Assembly: GCF_030124375.1 (NCBI RefSeq)
Contig: NZ_JASKLS010000016.1
Coordinates: 39,157 to 103,156, forward strand
Direction of reading: 5' to 3'
DNA from: Sinorhizobium sp. 6-70
GTDB lineage: Bacteria; Pseudomonadota; Alphaproteobacteria; Rhizobiales; Rhizobiaceae
Length of the DNA: 64,000 nt
The position numbers and the translations under genes are program-made. The notes below the pieces were generated by a model that saw only the letters and a list, made by a program, of their open reading frames with translations, was not told the origin of the DNA and made no database searches. Shown here piece after piece: positions 16,031-24,968 of the stretch. Position 1 is the first letter of the stretch; every line of letters starts with the position of its first letter.

Positions 16031-16133
16031 CTGCATGTTTCCTTAAATCGGAGCCGACTTAAGGACGAAAACATGCAGGAATTCAAAATGCTACAGCGTC
16101 CTTTGCGCGTCTGATAAGACGCCCGGCGCTGTA
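16031..16133 (-). repeat. RIME1-like element
   Basis: CTGCATGTTTCCTTAAATC...GACTTAAGG...ACATGCAG, then CTACAGCGTCC...CGTCTGATAAGACG...CGGCGCTGTA. It lies directly upstream of the minus-strand aminotransferase. Confidence 0.9.
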
Positions 16134-16262
16134 AATTGCCCGCCGCTTCTAGACGCTTTTGCGCACACGATCACGCGACATTATCTGACCGGTTTATCGA
16201 TTTCTGTGATGTTTCGCGGCTTCCGAGTGAACCGGAAGCCGCAATCGACGCCCTTGAGGGAA

Positions 16263-16691
16263 TCAGGCGCGCTGTTTCAACAGATCGCGGATCTCGGAAA
16301 GAAGCACGATATCCTGCGGCGGCGGAGCTGCGGGCTCCGCTTCCTTTTTCGTTTCGACCGAAGCACGAGCCCGGTTCACGAGCTTGATCATCAGGAAGAT
16401 GATCCAGGCAAGAATCAGGAAATTGATGAGCACGGTGATGAAGTTGCCGTAGGCGAACACGGCGCCTTGCTGGCGAGCGGCCGCAAGCGAGGGTGCGGTG
16501 ACGTTTGCCGAAAGCGGGATGAAGTAATTGGAGAAGTCGAAGCCGCCGCCGGTGATGGCGCCGACGATCGGCATCACGAGGTCGTTGACGACCGAGTCGA
16601 CGATCTTACTGAAGGCGGCGCCAATGATTACGCCGACCGCGAGATCCATTACGTTGCCGCGGGCAATAAACTCCTTGAATTCGTTCAGCAT
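16263..16691 (-). CDS. mscL: Large-conductance mechanosensitive channel
   Basis: 142 residues, the usual MscL length. MLNEFKEFIARGNVMDLAVG and VIIGAAFSKIVDSVVNDLVM form the amphipathic N-terminus and pore helix, NYFIPLSA is in the periplasmic loop, then YGNFITVLINFLILAWIIF is helix 2, and VLLSEIRDLLK the cytoplasmic bundle. CGGAGA lies just upstream of the ATG. The homopentamer opens under membrane tension to release solutes during hypo-osmotic shock. Confidence 0.96.
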   Translation of the reverse strand: MLNEFKEFIARGNVMDLAVGVIIGAAFSKIVDSVVNDLVMPIVGAITGGGFDFSNYFIPLSANVTAPSLAAARQQGAVFAYGNFITVLINFLILAWIIFLMIKLVNRARASVETKKEAEPAAPPPQDIVLLSEIRDLLKQRA

Positions 16692-16738
16692 GCGTCTCTC
16701 CGTATAGTCCCCGTTTGAGAACGGCAACCGCATCTGTC

Positions 16739-16842
16739 CTACAGCGCCGCGTGTCTTGTCAGACGCGCAAGGGTCGCTGTAGCACTTTGATCTGCTGCAT
16801 GTTTTTGTCCTTTGATCAGCTACGGTCAAAGGAAACATGCGG
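16739..16842 (+). repeat. RIME1-like element
   Basis: CTACAGCGCCGCGTG...GGTCGCTGTAG, CACTTTGATCTG, then CTGCATGTTTTTGTCCTT...AAAGGAAACATGCGG. It begins 47 bp upstream of the mscL start on the opposite strand. The rest of the 16692-17055 gap shows no gene. Confidence 0.88.
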
Positions 16843-17055
16843 TGGCGGCAACCGCTGGTTTGGAATCTAGACCAAAGCTCGCACAGTGGGAACCGTTCTT
16901 CGCATTTGATCAAATGCTATCCGGCCAACGGCCGTTCTGAGAGTTGCGTCTTCACCGCCGAGGAATGCCCGCTTGTTTCTTGGACTTAAGACGCATAGGC
17001 GGGCAATTCTCAACCTGCCGGACTTGTCCTATGCTGCTTTGCGGAGGAGCGAGGC

Positions 17056-20000
17056 ATGCTTTCGGGTTCTGTAATTTTCGCCTCTGCCTTCGCCTATCTG
17101 CTGCTGCTCTTCGCAGTCGCAAGCTATGGCGACCGGCGAGCCAGGAGAAACAGCGCTGCCAGCAGAGGCAGGCCGCTGGTCTATGCGCTCAGCCTCGCGA
17201 TCTACTGCACGTCCTGGACCTATTTCGGCGGCGTGGGACTGGCGGCCGAACGCGGACTCGAGTTCACCGGCATCTATATCGGCCCGATCCTGATGTTCAC
17301 GCTCGGCATGCCGCTGGTGCGCCGCATCATCCAACTCGCCAAGACCGAAAAGCTGACATCCGTCGCCGATTTCATGGCGGCACGCTACGGCAAGAACCCG
17401 GCCGTCGCCGCAATCGTTGCGTTGATCTCACTGGTCGGTGCCATTCCCTACATCGCTCTCCAGCTCAAGGCGGTCTCGAGCTCGGTCGCCGCGATGATCA
17501 ATACGAGCGACTACGGCATCGGTGCCGGGCAGACTTTCATCGATCTGCCGCTGCTCGTGACGCTTTTCCTTGCCTGCTTCGCGATCGTCTTCGGGACGCG
17601 CCATACGGATGCGACCGAGCATCAGGACGGTCTGATTCTCGCGATCTCCATGGAATCGGTCGTGAAGCTCGTGGCGATGCTCACGATCGGCGCCTACGTC
17701 GTCTTCGTCCTGTTCGATGGCCCCGCGAACCTGTGGGCGCAAGCCCAGCAAAGTCCTGCGGTCCTTGCCGCCCTCGAATACCGCACGCCGCCGGCGCGGT
17801 GGATCCTGCTGATCGTGCTCTCGGCCTTCGCTGTCATCATGCTGCCGCGGCAATTCCATGTGACAGTCGTGGAGAACCGCACTGAAACCGAACTGCGCAC
17901 CGCGGGCGTTCTCTTTCCGCTTTATCTGATCGCAATCAACCTCTTCGTACTGCCGATCGCCATCGCAGGCATTCTGACCTTCTCGGGCTCTGGCGACGCA
18001 GACCTCTACTTGCTGAAGCTGCCGCTTGCCGGCGAAGTCCCCCTGCTGTCGCTGACGACGTTCATCGGCGGCTTTTCCGCGGCCACCGCCATGGTCATCG
18101 TCGCATCGGTGGCGCTGTCGATCATGATTTCCAACGACATCGTCATGCCGGTGTTCCTGCGCCGGCGGCTCGGCTCGCGTGGTGCACTCCAGGAGGACAT
18201 GGCGGGGACGCTGCTCAACATTCGCCGGACCGCGATCTTCGTCGTCCTCCTGCTCGGCTATGCCTATTATCGCTCGGCCGATATCAGTGCAGGCCTCGCG
18301 TCGCTTGGGCTGCTGTCCTTCGTTGCCGTGTCGCAGATGGCGCCTGCACTTCTCGGCGGCCTCGTCTGGCGACAGGCCAATGCCCGCGGCGCGATCACCG
18401 GAATGGTCTGCGGCTTTCTCGTCTGGGCCTATCTCCTGTTCCTGCCAAGCCTCGGCGGGCCTGACAATTCACACGTGGCAACGACCATCCTGAGTTTCCT
18501 TCTGCCGTTCACGGATCTCTTTTCGGGACCTGACGCCGATCCTCTGGTCAACGCCACAGCGCTGAGCCTTTTCGTCAACATGACGACCTACGTGCTTGCG
18601 TCGCTGACCCGGACCCCAAAACCCTTGGAGCGCTTCCAGGCCGGCGTGTTCATCACCCGTCGTTCGCGCACGGAAGGAACGTTCCGCGGGCGCAAGACCA
18701 AGGTGACGGTGCGCGACCTCAAGACCACGATCGCCCGCTACATGGGCGAGGAACGCATGCAGCGCTCCTTCCACACCTATGAGCAACAATCCGGCCGCTG
18801 GCTCGACGAGAATGCTTCCGCCGACATGGCGCTCATTCATTTCTCGGAACAGTTGCTCGGCAGCGCCATCGGTTCATCCTCGGCCCGCCTCGTGCTTTCG
18901 CTCGTCCTGCAGCGGATGGATGATGCCTCGTCGGATACGGCGTGGCTGCTCGATCAGGCGAGCGAGGCCCTGCAATACAATCAGGACATGCTGCAAACGG
19001 CGCTCTCGCAAATGGATCAGGGCATCGCCGTCTTCGACAATGCCAACAACCTGATCATCTGGAACCGCCGCTTCAGGCAATTGCTCGATCTGCCGGAGGC
19101 AGCAGGCCAGGTCGGTTTCCCGCTCGCCGATATCGTCGAGATCCTGACGAGACGCGGCGATATCCGCAAGGGCCAGGAGAAAGCGCTGATCGCCAACTTC
19201 CTGACGCTCGACAAACCGTTCCTGCTCGAACTCGCCAATGGTGAGCGCATCATAGAAGTCAGAACCAATGCGATGCCGGACAAGGGCATCGTCACGACCT
19301 ATACCGACATCACGCAGCGCGTCGCAGCCGACATGGCTCTGAAACAGGCCAACGAGACGCTGGAACTGCGCGTCACAGAACGGACGGGCGAACTAACGCG
19401 GGTCAACCGGGAGCTCGCCGAAGCGCGGGCTGCAGCTGAGGAAGCCAACATCGGCAAGACCCGCTTCTTCGCCGCCGCCGGACACGACATCCTGCAGCCA
19501 TTGAACGCGGCGCGCCTTTATTCCTCGTCGCTCGTCGAGCGGCTCGGCGATTCCGACAACAGCACACTCGTCCAGAACATCGATTCCTCACTGGAATCGG
19601 TGGAAGCCATTCTTGGAGCGGTGCTCGATATCTCCCGGCTCGACACCGGGGCGATGAAGCCGCGCCTGCAGTCGGTGCCGCTCAACGAACTGCTCCGGCG
19701 CATCGAGACGGATTTCGCGCCAATGGCGCGGGCGAAGGGTCTCGAACTCATCGTCATGCAGACATCACTCGTCGTGCGCAGCGATCCGAACCTCCTGCGC
19801 CGGGTGGTCCAGAACCTCGTCTCGAACGCCATCAAATACACGCTGAAGGGCAAGGTGCTCGTCGGGGTGCGCCGACGCGGCCGGGCCGCGACGATCGAGG
19901 TGCTCGATTCCGGTATCGGCATACCGCCGTCGAAATTCCGCACCGTCTTCAAGGAGTTTGCACGCCTCGACGAGGGGGCGCGGACGGCCTCCGGGCTCGG

Positions 20001-20562
20001 GCTCGGCCTCTCGATCGTCGACCGCATCTCGCGCGTCCTCAACCACCCGGTCAGCCTTCAGTCGAAGCATGGCAAAGGCACGGGCTTCAAAGTCACGGTG
20101 CCGCTCGAGGCAAGCGTCAGCGAACGCGCCAAGCCGCGGGATGTCGCGGCCGCGAAGACGCATGACGCCCTGACCGGCTTGAGCGTCATCTGCATCGACA
20201 ATGAGCCGAAGATTCTCGATGGCATGGCGGTGCTGCTTGGGGGTTGGGGCTGCAGCGTCACCACGGTGGAATCGCTTGCCGGCTGTTCGGAAATGGGGCG
20301 CGGCCATCAGGCGAAGAGACCCGATGCGATCATCGCCGATTATCACCTCGGCGACGGCACCGGCATCGAAGCGATTGCCCGCATCCGCGCGCTTTGGGAA
20401 GAAAGCATTCCGGCCCTGCTGGTCACGGCCGACCGCTCGCCGGAGGTGCGCGGCGCCGCCGAACGCGACGGAGTCGCCCTGCAAAACAAGCCCGTCCGTC
20501 CGGCAGCCATGCGCGCATGGTTGACCCAGCTCTCCGTTGCGGGGAAGGCGGCCGCGGAATAG
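17056..20562 (+). CDS. Symporter-fused hybrid sensor histidine kinase (CrbS/MxtR-like)
   Basis: A 1168-residue protein. Residues about 1-510 form a 13-helix sodium:solute symporter (SLC5) domain (SWTYFGGVGLAAERG, LMFTLGMPLVRRIIQLAK). A PAS domain follows (about 640-770, DQGIAVFDNANNLIIWNRRF), then a short coiled linker and HisKA with H810 in AAAGHDILQPLN. The ATPase has NLVSNAIKYT, DSGIGIP and GLGLGLSIV. A C-terminal receiver carries phospho-acceptor D1095 (IIADYHLGDG) with DNEP, T and K in place. GGAGGAG precedes the ATG. The architecture and the adjacent NarL-type regulator match CrbS/MxtR kinases, which govern acetate use in gammaproteobacteria. The signal here is inferred. Confidence 0.9.
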   Translation: MLSGSVIFASAFAYLLLLFAVASYGDRRARRNSAASRGRPLVYALSLAIYCTSWTYFGGVGLAAERGLEFTGIYIGPILMFTLGMPLVRRIIQLAKTEKLTSVADFMAARYGKNPAVAAIVALISLVGAIPYIALQLKAVSSSVAAMINTSDYGIGAGQTFIDLPLLVTLFLACFAIVFGTRHTDATEHQDGLILAISMESVVKLVAMLTIGAYVVFVLFDGPANLWAQAQQSPAVLAALEYRTPPARWILLIVLSAFAVIMLPRQFHVTVVENRTETELRTAGVLFPLYLIAINLFVLPIAIAGILTFSGSGDADLYLLKLPLAGEVPLLSLTTFIGGFSAATAMVIVASVALSIMISNDIVMPVFLRRRLGSRGALQEDMAGTLLNIRRTAIFVVLLLGYAYYRSADISAGLASLGLLSFVAVSQMAPALLGGLVWRQANARGAITGMVCGFLVWAYLLFLPSLGGPDNSHVATTILSFLLPFTDLFSGPDADPLVNATALSLFVNMTTYVLASLTRTPKPLERFQAGVFITRRSRTEGTFRGRKTKVTVRDLKTTIARYMGEERMQRSFHTYEQQSGRWLDENASADMALIHFSEQLLGSAIGSSSARLVLSLVLQRMDDASSDTAWLLDQASEALQYNQDMLQTALSQMDQGIAVFDNANNLIIWNRRFRQLLDLPEAAGQVGFPLADIVEILTRRGDIRKGQEKALIANFLTLDKPFLLELANGERIIEVRTNAMPDKGIVTTYTDITQRVAADMALKQANETLELRVTERTGELTRVNRELAEARAAAEEANIGKTRFFAAAGHDILQPLNAARLYSSSLVERLGDSDNSTLVQNIDSSLESVEAILGAVLDISRLDTGAMKPRLQSVPLNELLRRIETDFAPMARAKGLELIVMQTSLVVRSDPNLLRRVVQNLVSNAIKYTLKGKVLVGVRRRGRAATIEVLDSGIGIPPSKFRTVFKEFARLDEGARTASGLGLGLSIVDRISRVLNHPVSLQSKHGKGTGFKVTVPLEASVSERAKPRDVAAAKTHDALTGLSVICIDNEPKILDGMAVLLGGWGCSVTTVESLAGCSEMGRGHQAKRPDAIIADYHLGDGTGIEAIARIRALWEESIPALLVTADRSPEVRGAAERDGVALQNKPVRPAAMRAWLTQLSVAGKAAAE

Positions 20563-20597
20563 GGGCGCTATTTAGCCGAACAAACCGTGTGCAATCG

Positions 20598-20716
20598 CCC
20601 CTCACCCTAACCCTCTCCCCGCAAGCGGGGAGAGGGACTTGGAGGTTTGGCGGTTGCCGCGAGTTTCCTTCGCCCCGCGAGCGGGGAGAAGGTGGCCGGC
20701 AGGCCGGATGAGGGGC
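20598..20716 (+). repeat. Dispersed GC-rich repeat with internal hairpins
   Basis: CCCCTCACCCTAACCCTCTC begins a unit that ends GGCCGGATGAGGGGC, so the outer ends are complementary (CCCCTCA/TGAGGGG). Inside are CTCCCCGCAAGCGGGGAG and a related CGCCCCGCGAGCGGGGAGAA. This type of element is widespread between alphaproteobacterial genes. Here it sits between convergent kinase and regulator genes and may end both transcripts. Confidence 0.75.
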
Positions 20717-20762
20717 GGAGACCCGCTCACATTTTCCGAGATTTTACCGACGAAGCGCCAAA

Positions 20763-21410
20763 TCAAGCCGCCGCCACCGTGCCTATCTTCGACAGTTGAA
20801 TGACGGCCTGTGTGCGGCTGTCGACGTTGAGCTTCAGCAGGATCGCTGAAACATGGGCCTTGATCGTCGCCTCGGAGACGCCGAGCTCGTAGGCGATCTG
20901 CTTGTTGAGCAGGCCCTCGGCGAGCATGCTGAGCACGCGCGACTGCTGCGGCGTCAGCGTCTGCAGCCGATGCAGGAGGTCGGCCACTTCCGGTTCATAT
21001 TCCTGATTCTGGTCGTAACCCGCCGGCACAAAAACTTCGCCGGCGATTACCTTGGAGATGCCGTCGCGAATTTCGTCGATGCCAGCAGACTTGGAGAGGA
21101 AACCGGCGGCACCAAGATCGATCGCACGATGAATGGTCGCCGGATCGTCGTGGGCCGAGACAATCATCACCGGGAGGCTCGGAAACTCCGCCCGCAATGC
21201 AATCAGGCCCGAAAGACCGCTGACGCCAGGCATAGTCAGGTCCAGCAGCATCAGGTCGGCATCCGGACAATCCGCCGCAGCCTTGCGCGCGGCTGCAAAA
21301 TCACCGGCTTCGACAATACCCGGAGCATCGGCCATGCCGCTCAGCGCCTGGCGCATTGCACCACGAAAAAGCGGGTGGTCATCGGCGATGATGATGGTCA
21401 TTTCCGGCAT
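20763..21410 (-). CDS. NarL/LuxR-type response regulator (CrbR/ErdR-like)
   Basis: 215 residues. The receiver opens MTIIIADDHPLFRGAMRQAL with phospho-acceptor D57 (LMLLDLTMPG), VSAHD and the Lys in FLSKSA. A C-terminal LuxR helix-turn-helix follows (LTPQQSRVLSMLAEGLLNKQ, LGVSEATIKAHV). GGGAG lies 6 nt before the ATG. It is convergent with the symporter-fused kinase, the arrangement expected for its partner. In Pseudomonas and Vibrio the homologous pair activates acetyl-CoA synthetase; the target here is not in the window. Confidence 0.87.
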   Translation of the reverse strand: MPEMTIIIADDHPLFRGAMRQALSGMADAPGIVEAGDFAAARKAAADCPDADLMLLDLTMPGVSGLSGLIALRAEFPSLPVMIVSAHDDPATIHRAIDLGAAGFLSKSAGIDEIRDGISKVIAGEVFVPAGYDQNQEYEPEVADLLHRLQTLTPQQSRVLSMLAEGLLNKQIAYELGVSEATIKAHVSAILLKLNVDSRTQAVIQLSKIGTVAAA

Positions 21411-21499
21411 TGGATGCTCCCTCCCAAGAGCCTCGGCCCCGGACCCCGCGCATCCTCCAACGCGCCGGGTCGCGTCTCAATGGTTCGTGCCGGTGCCCG

Positions 21500-21934
21500 T
21501 CAGGTCTTTTGCGGCACTTCGGTACGATCGGTGGAACCGTCGCCGCCCCCTTCGAGATCCTTCACGATCTCCATGAACTTGCGCATCATTCTTTCCATGA
21601 TGCTCATCGTCCGGTCAATCTCTTCGTCGCTCGGAAGAGCCGGTTTCATCGCAGTTTCACCGCTTTTGACCGCCTTTTCCAGTGCCTCGACGCGTTTGGT
21701 CAGGAGATCGATCTCCCGCTCGAAGGCCGCTCGCTCATCGGCCGCCATCCGGCAGACGAGTTCGCCGTCCCTTTCCCGGCACAGGGTAACCTCGCCCGTC
21801 TCGGTGTCGAGCCGCGCGATGCCGGTGTCCGACTTCTGCATGCTGTAGCGCCCCGGAGGCACTTCCTGCGCGTCGGCCGACGCGACCCAGCCGAGCGTCA
21901 ACCCCATCGCCAGTGCCGCAACCACCTTCCTCAT
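21500..21934 (-). CDS. Exported coiled-coil protein of unknown function
   Basis: 144 residues. MRKVVAALAMGLTLGWVASADA is a clear Sec signal peptide. The mature part begins with a small domain holding two Cys (EVTLCRERDGELVCRMAADE) that could form a disulfide, then a coiled coil (AAFEREIDLLTKRVEALEKA) and an acidic Met-rich tail. I do not recognize a named family. It lies behind the response regulator on the same strand but upstream of it, with an 89-bp gap. Confidence 0.7.
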   Translation of the reverse strand: MRKVVAALAMGLTLGWVASADAQEVPPGRYSMQKSDTGIARLDTETGEVTLCRERDGELVCRMAADERAAFEREIDLLTKRVEALEKAVKSGETAMKPALPSDEEIDRTMSIMERMMRKFMEIVKDLEGGGDGSTDRTEVPQKT

Positions 21935-22039
21935 AACAGCCACTCCATTGGATGCTGCGGAAATCCGCCTTCCGTGGTGGACAAGCGCCAATATTTGCGG
22001 CAAGGCCACGATTGGGTTTCACGACGGACAAGCGGGCAC

Positions 22040-22387
22040 ATGAACGCTACTATATACAAAATCGTTCCGGCACTTCTATGGCAGGAGGCGCGGCGGGCAG
22101 GACAATTCACCGGGGCGCCGGTCGACCTCGCCGATGGCTTTATCCATTTCTCGACCGGCGACCAGGTCGTCGAAACAGCGGCAAGGCACTTTGAGGGCCA
22201 GGACGGACTGCTGCTCATTGCCATCGACGGCGTCGCCCTCGGCGACAAGCTCGTCTACGAACCTTCGCGCGGCGGCGCGCTGTTTCCCCATCTCTACGGG
22301 CCGCTCCCGCTCGATGCGGTGATCTGGGAGAAGCCCTTGCCGTTGGGTGCCGACGGCCTTCACGTCTTTCCCGAGCTTCTACCATGA
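22040..22387 (+). CDS. DUF952 family protein
   Basis: 115 residues. IYKIVPALLWQEARRAGQFT, DLADGFIHFSTGDQVVETAA and FPHLYGPLPLDAVIWEKPL are the conserved DUF952 blocks; the fold resembles ADP-ribosyl/glutathione-type small domains and its function is unknown. The TGA overlaps the pyrD ATG by 4 bp, so it is the first gene of a two-gene operon with pyrD, an arrangement common in Rhizobiales. Confidence 0.85.
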   Translation: MNATIYKIVPALLWQEARRAGQFTGAPVDLADGFIHFSTGDQVVETAARHFEGQDGLLLIAIDGVALGDKLVYEPSRGGALFPHLYGPLPLDAVIWEKPLPLGADGLHVFPELLP

Positions 22388-23472
22388 TCGATGCCCTGAA
22401 GTTTTTGTCGCGCAGTGGCCTGTTTCTTCTCGATCCGGAAACAGCGCATGGAATGTCGGTCAAGGCGCTCAAGAGCGGGCTCGTGCCGAGTTGCGCAGCG
22501 CCTGACGATCCGCGCCTCGGCCAAGAAATCGCAGGCCTCACTTTCCCTAATCCCATCGGCATGGCGGCCGGGTACGACAAGAATGCGGAAGTGCCGGAAG
22601 CACTCCTGAAGATCGGCTTCGGCTTCACGGAAATCGGCACGGTCACGCCGCGGCCGCAGCCCGGCAACGACAAGCCCCGCATCTTCCGGCTGGTGGAGGA
22701 CCAGGCGGTCATCAACCGGCTCGGCTTCAACAATGAAGGCCATGGAGCCGCGCTTGCCCGCCTTCAAGGCTGCTCGCGTCAGGCTCTGATCGGCGTCAAT
22801 ATCGGCGCCAACAAGGACAGTGCAGATCGTATCAGCGACTATGTCGCGGGGATCCGGACCTTCTATCCGGTCGCGCGCTATTTCACGGCCAACATCTCGT
22901 CGCCGAACACGCCCGGCCTTCGCGACCTCCAGGCGCGCGAAAGCCTGGCAGCGCTGCTCTCGGCCGCGCTTGCGGCCCGCGACGAGGAAGCAAAGAAAAG
23001 CGCCAAACGAGTCCCCGTCTTCCTGAAGATCGCCCCCGATCTCACCGAAGAAGGGATGGACGATATCGCGGCAGAAGTGCGGGCGCACGATCTCGACGGC
23101 CTGATCGTCTCCAACACCACGCTTGCACGCGACGGATTGACGGATCAGCGACAGGCTAAGGAAGCCGGCGGACTTTCCGGCAGGCCGCTTTTCGAAAAAT
23201 CGACGGCCGTGCTCGCGCGGATGCGCAAGCGCGTCGGCCCGGCCCTGCCGATCATCGGTGTCGGCGGCGTCCACTCTGCGGAAACCGCGGCGGAGAAGAT
23301 CCGCGCCGGCGCCGATCTCGTCCAGCTCTATTCCTGCATGGTCTATGAAGGGCCGGGCTTGCCCGGCCGGATCGTGCGGGGCCTTTCAGAGCTCTGTGAT
23401 CGTGAACAGCTTGCCTCGATCCGCGACATCCGCGACAGTCGCCTGGACTACTGGGCCGCGCGAAACGCCTGA
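22384..23472 (+). CDS. pyrD: Dihydroorotate dehydrogenase (quinone), class 2
   Basis: A 362-residue FMN enzyme of de novo pyrimidine synthesis that oxidizes dihydroorotate with membrane quinone. The N-terminal helical extension is of class 2 type (LLDPETAHGMSVKAL), followed by NPIGMAAGYDKNAE, EIGTVTPRPQPGNDKPRIFR, the catalytic serine in NISSPNTPGLRDLQ, and GLIVSNTT. The start overlaps the DUF952 gene. The last 25 bp overlap the convergent MATE gene. Confidence 0.95.
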   Translation: MIDALKFLSRSGLFLLDPETAHGMSVKALKSGLVPSCAAPDDPRLGQEIAGLTFPNPIGMAAGYDKNAEVPEALLKIGFGFTEIGTVTPRPQPGNDKPRIFRLVEDQAVINRLGFNNEGHGAALARLQGCSRQALIGVNIGANKDSADRISDYVAGIRTFYPVARYFTANISSPNTPGLRDLQARESLAALLSAALAARDEEAKKSAKRVPVFLKIAPDLTEEGMDDIAAEVRAHDLDGLIVSNTTLARDGLTDQRQAKEAGGLSGRPLFEKSTAVLARMRKRVGPALPIIGVGGVHSAETAAEKIRAGADLVQLYSCMVYEGPGLPGRIVRGLSELCDREQLASIRDIRDSRLDYWAARNA

Positions 23473-24815
23473 GCGGCACGGCGCGGCACGAGGACAAGCA
23501 GGAACACGCCGCGCATGAGCAGGAACAGATTGAGCCCTGCCCAGAGCCCATGGTTGCCGAAGACCGGGACCAGCACAGCGAGCGCGACTGCATAGCCGAT
23601 GAAGGCCGCCAGCATCATGTTGCGCATGTCCCGGGACCAGGTGGCGCCGATGAAGACGCCATCCATCAGGAAGGCGAGCGCGCCGGTCAGCGCCGTCAGC
23701 GCCGCCCAGGGCATATACTCATAAGCCAGCGCACGCACATCCGGCGCGGTCGTCAGCACGGCGACCAGGTCATCGCCGAAGACGAGGAAGCCAAGCGTCG
23801 TCAGTGCGGCAAGCCCCAGCGACCAGAGCGCGGTCATCCGCAGAGCGCGATCGAAGGCCGGACGATATCCGGCACCGATCGATCGTCCGGTAAGCTGCTC
23901 GGCCGCGTTCGCAAGGCCGTCGAGATAGTATCCGGCGACCAGGAAGATCGTCATCAGTACGGCGTTGGCAGCAAGCGTCACGGGCCCAAACGCCGCACCG
24001 ATCCGCGTCATCAGCGTGAAGGCGGCGAGCAGCACGAACGAGCGGATCATGATGTCGCGGTTGAGACCGAACAGCGGCTTCAGCCGCTCGCGGGCGAAAA
24101 TCGCAGCCCAATCCGGTGCGTCGCGCCAGTCAAATCGCCTATAGACGAATGCGAAACCCGCGAGCGCGCCGACGACTTCGCCCGTCACCGTCGCCAGCGC
24201 CACGCCCGTCACGCCCCACCCGAGGACGAGGCCGAGCAGGATGGCGAGCACGATGTTGATGCCGTTGATGAGCGTCTGCAGCAGGAGGCCGATGGAGCCC
24301 TCGCCGCGTCCGAGGACGAAGCCGAGGATCGCGTAATTGGCAAGTGCCGCCGGCCCGGACAGGATCCGATAGAAGAAATAGGTGCGCGTGACCGCTTCGA
24401 CCTCGGCGCCGGGCGCCATCAGCCACAGACCGGCAGAAAAGAGCAACGGCGAGAGCACGACGATGGCGGCTCCCGAGACAAGCGCGATCACCAGCGACCG
24501 CCAGAAGACCGCCTGCTGCTCACGGCGGTCGCCCCGGCCATAGGCCTGCGCCACGAGACCGGTGGTAGCAGCCCGGAGGAAGTTGAAGGTCGTGAAAATC
24601 AGGTCGAACATCACGGCGCCGACCGCGAGCCCGGCCAGCAGATCCGCCCGCCCGAGGCGGCCGACCACCGCGGTATCGACAAGACCAAGCAGCGGCGTCG
24701 TCAGGAACCCCAGCGTCATCGGCAAGGCGATGGAGAAAATCAGCCGATTGGTGACGTGAAACGGGCCGGCTCCGCCAGCATGCGAGTCGCGTTCGAGGGT
24801 TTCCATGGCGGCCAT
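23448..24815 (-). CDS. MATE-family efflux transporter (DinF-like)
   Basis: A 455-residue protein with 12 hydrophobic segments in two halves. IALPMTLGFLTTPLLGLVDT and AVVGRLGRADLLAGLAVGAV are the N-terminal MATE signature of the DinF/NorM group. The start MAAMETLERD has TAGGA upstream; an ATG three codons later is also possible. Cation-coupled export of drugs or metabolites is expected. A RIME1-like element begins about 38 bp upstream. The C-terminal codons overlap pyrD by 25 bp tail to tail. Confidence 0.88.
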   Translation of the reverse strand: MAAMETLERDSHAGGAGPFHVTNRLIFSIALPMTLGFLTTPLLGLVDTAVVGRLGRADLLAGLAVGAVMFDLIFTTFNFLRAATTGLVAQAYGRGDRREQQAVFWRSLVIALVSGAAIVVLSPLLFSAGLWLMAPGAEVEAVTRTYFFYRILSGPAALANYAILGFVLGRGEGSIGLLLQTLINGINIVLAILLGLVLGWGVTGVALATVTGEVVGALAGFAFVYRRFDWRDAPDWAAIFARERLKPLFGLNRDIMIRSFVLLAAFTLMTRIGAAFGPVTLAANAVLMTIFLVAGYYLDGLANAAEQLTGRSIGAGYRPAFDRALRMTALWSLGLAALTTLGFLVFGDDLVAVLTTAPDVRALAYEYMPWAALTALTGALAFLMDGVFIGATWSRDMRNMMLAAFIGYAVALAVLVPVFGNHGLWAGLNLFLLMRGVFLLVLVPRRAAQAFRAAQ

Positions 24816-24852
24816 CGTCGAATTCCTAACGGGTGGCTTCCGAACCGCCCCA

Positions 24853-24956
24853 CTACAGCGCCGCGCGTCCATTCAGGCGCGCGAAGGACGCCGTAGCACC
24901 TTGAATTGCTGCATGTTTTTATCCTCAAATCGGCTAGGATCTAAGGAGACATGCAG
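24853..24956 (+). repeat. RIME1-like element
   Basis: CTACAGCGCCGCGCG...GACGCCGTAG, CACCTTGAATTG, CTGCATGTTTTTATCCTC...AAGGAGACATGCAG. It fills the gap between the MATE gene start and the stop of the CAP-domain gene. Confidence 0.9.
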
Positions 24957-24968
24957 TAGGGAATCAGG

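Noticed and set aside
23550..24896. A 448-codon plus-strand open frame
   Set aside because: Antisense of the MATE gene; composition (Arg, Glu, Gln, His) is that of a GC-rich shadow frame.
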